From NCBI GenBank assembly GCA_947631675.1, contig CANRMG010000093.1, forward strand, positions 1-7,301: a DNA stretch of 7,301 bases, in the 5' to 3' direction. The number at the start of each line of letters is the position of its first letter. Position 1 is the stretch's first letter. Below are positions 6,030 through 7,301 of this stretch, piece after piece. The position numbers and the translations under genes were made by a program. A model generated the notes under the pieces. That model made no database searches. It had not been told where the DNA came from and saw only the letters and a list, made by a program, of their open reading frames with translations. The DNA comes from an uncultured Oscillospiraceae bacterium (GTDB taxonomy: Bacteria; Bacillota_A; Clostridia; Oscillospirales; Oscillospiraceae).

Positions 6030-7301
6030 TTACGGTTTTGTCACGCCCTGTTCCATTGCTGTCTCCACGCCGGAAAGAGTATTGACCCAGTAGCGCCTGT
6101 GGACCAGCACGCCGCCGATGATGCATTTGATGATCACCGTGGACGCGCTCAGCGTGTAGACCGCCAATATCCCCAGGTCCGTGCAGTGGGCCAGGACCCA
6201 TGCCACCGGCACATTCACTACCCAGGCAAAGCAACTGTCGAACAAAAAGGTGACCAGCGTCTTGCCACCGGAGCGCATGGTGAAATAGCTGCCGTTGGCG
6301 AAGCAGTCCAGGGGCAGCACCGCCGCCATGATGCGGATGAGGGCCGCCGCCAGCGACCGCACCTCGTCGGTGGTGTTGTAAAACCGGGGGAATATCCAGG
6401 AGGCCCCCGCCATGACGAGGGCGATGACCGCCGACAGCGCGACGCCCAGCGCCAGCAGCTTCCGGTCCGTATCCACGGCCTGCTCCGTCAGCCCCGCCCC
6501 CAGCTCCTGCCCTACCAGGATGCCGATGGTGCTGCCCACGCTGAAGGCCACGGCAGTGAACACGTCAAAGAGCACCAGCGCGATGTTCATGGCCGCCATG
6601 ACGGTGATGCCCCTGGTGGAGTATATCTGGGTCAGGGTGGCGGTGCCCAGGCACCACAGGGCCTCGTTGGCCAGAAGGGGCATGCTCCGCCGGAACATAT
6701 CTGCCAGCAGCGCCTTGGGCATGGGCGCACCCTCCAGCATATGCCGTGTGAACAGCACCTGGTCCTTGTGCCGGTGGCTCCAGATCACGCACACGCCCAG
6801 CTCCACGAACCGGGATATGACCGTGGCCAGCGCCGCGCCCTGCACGCCCATGGCCGGGGCGCCCAGGTGGCCGAAGATCAGCACCCAGTTCAGCGCGAGG
6901 TTCACTCCCACCGCCGACCAGGAGGCCACCATGGGCACCACCGCGTGCCCGGCCTCCCGCAATGTGGTGGCGTAGGCCATGGCCACCGCATAGGGGATCA
7001 TCCCCCACAGCATCACCCGCAGATAGCCCTCGGCATAGGCGGCCACCTGGGCCGTCTCCTCCGCGCCGCCGGTGATGTACAGGCCAATCAGGGTCCGCCC
7101 CGCCAGACACAGCACCCCCATGTACACCAGGCACATGATCATGGACGTGGCCAGCTTATAGCGGAAGGCGGCCTTGAAGCTCTTCTCCTGCCCCGCGCCC
7201 CAGAACTGGGCGCAGAAGATGCCCGGGCCGGAGACCGTGCCGAAGATGACCAGGTTGAAGATGAAGAACAGCTGCCCCACTACCGCCACGCCGCTCATGG
7301 A
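6030..7301 (-). CDS. MATE-family efflux transporter, N-terminus missing (cut by window edge)
   Basis: The frame is open to the last base of the window. The methionine at 7296-7298 sits inside the family pattern (SMSGVAVVGQLFFIFNL) rather than at a true start, so about 40-50 residues are probably missing. The visible 423 codons encode an almost entirely membrane-embedded protein. Two pseudo-symmetric halves can be seen: a block ending FCAQFWGAG at about 28-36 in the first and one ending GILVGQELGAG at about 259-269 in the second, as expected of the 12-helix MATE fold. Helices continue through GVNLALNWVLIFG (131-143) and the VNVPVAWVLA region (361-370). MATE proteins export drugs, dyes or metabolites in exchange for Na+ or H+; the substrate here is unknown. 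The stop TAA lies 39 nt before the -35 of the next gene, and I see no GC-rich terminator hairpin between them. Confidence 0.92.
   Translation of the reverse strand, partial: SMSGVAVVGQLFFIFNLVIFGTVSGPGIFCAQFWGAGQEKSFKAAFRYKLATSMIMCLVYMGVLCLAGRTLIGLYITGGAEETAQVAAYAEGYLRVMLWGMIPYAVAMAYATTLREAGHAVVPMVASWSAVGVNLALNWVLIFGHLGAPAMGVQGAALATVISRFVELGVCVIWSHRHKDQVLFTRHMLEGAPMPKALLADMFRRSMPLLANEALWCLGTATLTQIYSTRGITVMAAMNIALVLFDVFTAVAFSVGSTIGILVGQELGAGLTEQAVDTDRKLLALGVALSAVIALVMAGASWIFPRFYNTTDEVRSLAAALIRIMAAVLPLDCFANGSYFTMRSGGKTLVTFLFDSCFAWVVNVPVAWVLAHCTDLGILAVYTLSASTVIIKCIIGGVLVHRRYWVNTLSGVETAMEQGVTKP

Noticed and set aside
6000..6030. A/T-rich region after the MATE stop as a terminator
   Set aside because: It has T and A tracts but no GC-rich stem. 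It fits better as an upstream element of the surface-protein promoter.
5971..6234. 87-residue minus-strand open frame overlapping the MATE gene end
   Set aside because: It is an out-of-frame shadow of the MATE gene running into the promoter region, with no ribosome binding site or recognisable content.
6565..7134. 189-residue minus-strand open frame inside the MATE gene
   Set aside because: It is another reading frame of the same strand, with a Gly/Arg/His-rich translation typical of a shadow in GC-rich DNA, and the MATE frame is clearly the real one.

Overview
The window reads like a chromosomal stretch from a GC-rich, low-complexity-codon Firmicute, most likely a gut member of the Clostridia (Oscillospiraceae-like). 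The reasons are strong AGGAGG-type ribosome binding sites, a consensus sigma-A-type promoter, a lipoprotein lipobox, and a surface protein with Gram-positive InlB_B-type repeats and an LPXTG-like sorting tail. The lineage is inferred from style, not from a database match. All five genes lie on the minus strand, so transcription runs from high to low coordinates.

From high to low coordinates the layout is as follows. (1) 6030-7301: a MATE-family multidrug/cation antiporter whose N-terminus lies beyond the window edge. (2) 5878-6029: an AT-rich intergenic region with a near-perfect promoter and a roughly 78-nt leader that can fold against the ribosome binding site. (3) 3073-5877: a 934-residue secreted, probably wall-anchored protein with a signal peptide, an unrecognised N-terminal domain, four InlB_B-like repeats, three CBM_X2-like Ig repeats, a Thr/Pro linker and an APVTGD sorting signal. 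(4) 3017-3048: an intrinsic terminator. (5) 1354-2988: a family 5 (peptide/nickel-type) solute-binding lipoprotein with a GTG start. (6) 187-1323: a class I/II PLP-dependent aminotransferase, 30 nt downstream of it. (7) 1-77: the first 25 codons of the ATPase YchF after a 109-nt gap.

The binding lipoprotein and the aminotransferase look like one transcription unit. There is almost no room for a promoter between the terminator and the lipoprotein start, so this unit may depend on read-through from the surface-protein promoter. No transporter permease or ATPase genes are visible next to the binding protein, so it is an orphan within this window.

I see no mobile element, CRISPR array, tRNA or rRNA. 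The least ordinary object is the large modular surface protein with its leader. It is a plausible new member of a known class of Clostridial adhesins rather than a wholly new system.
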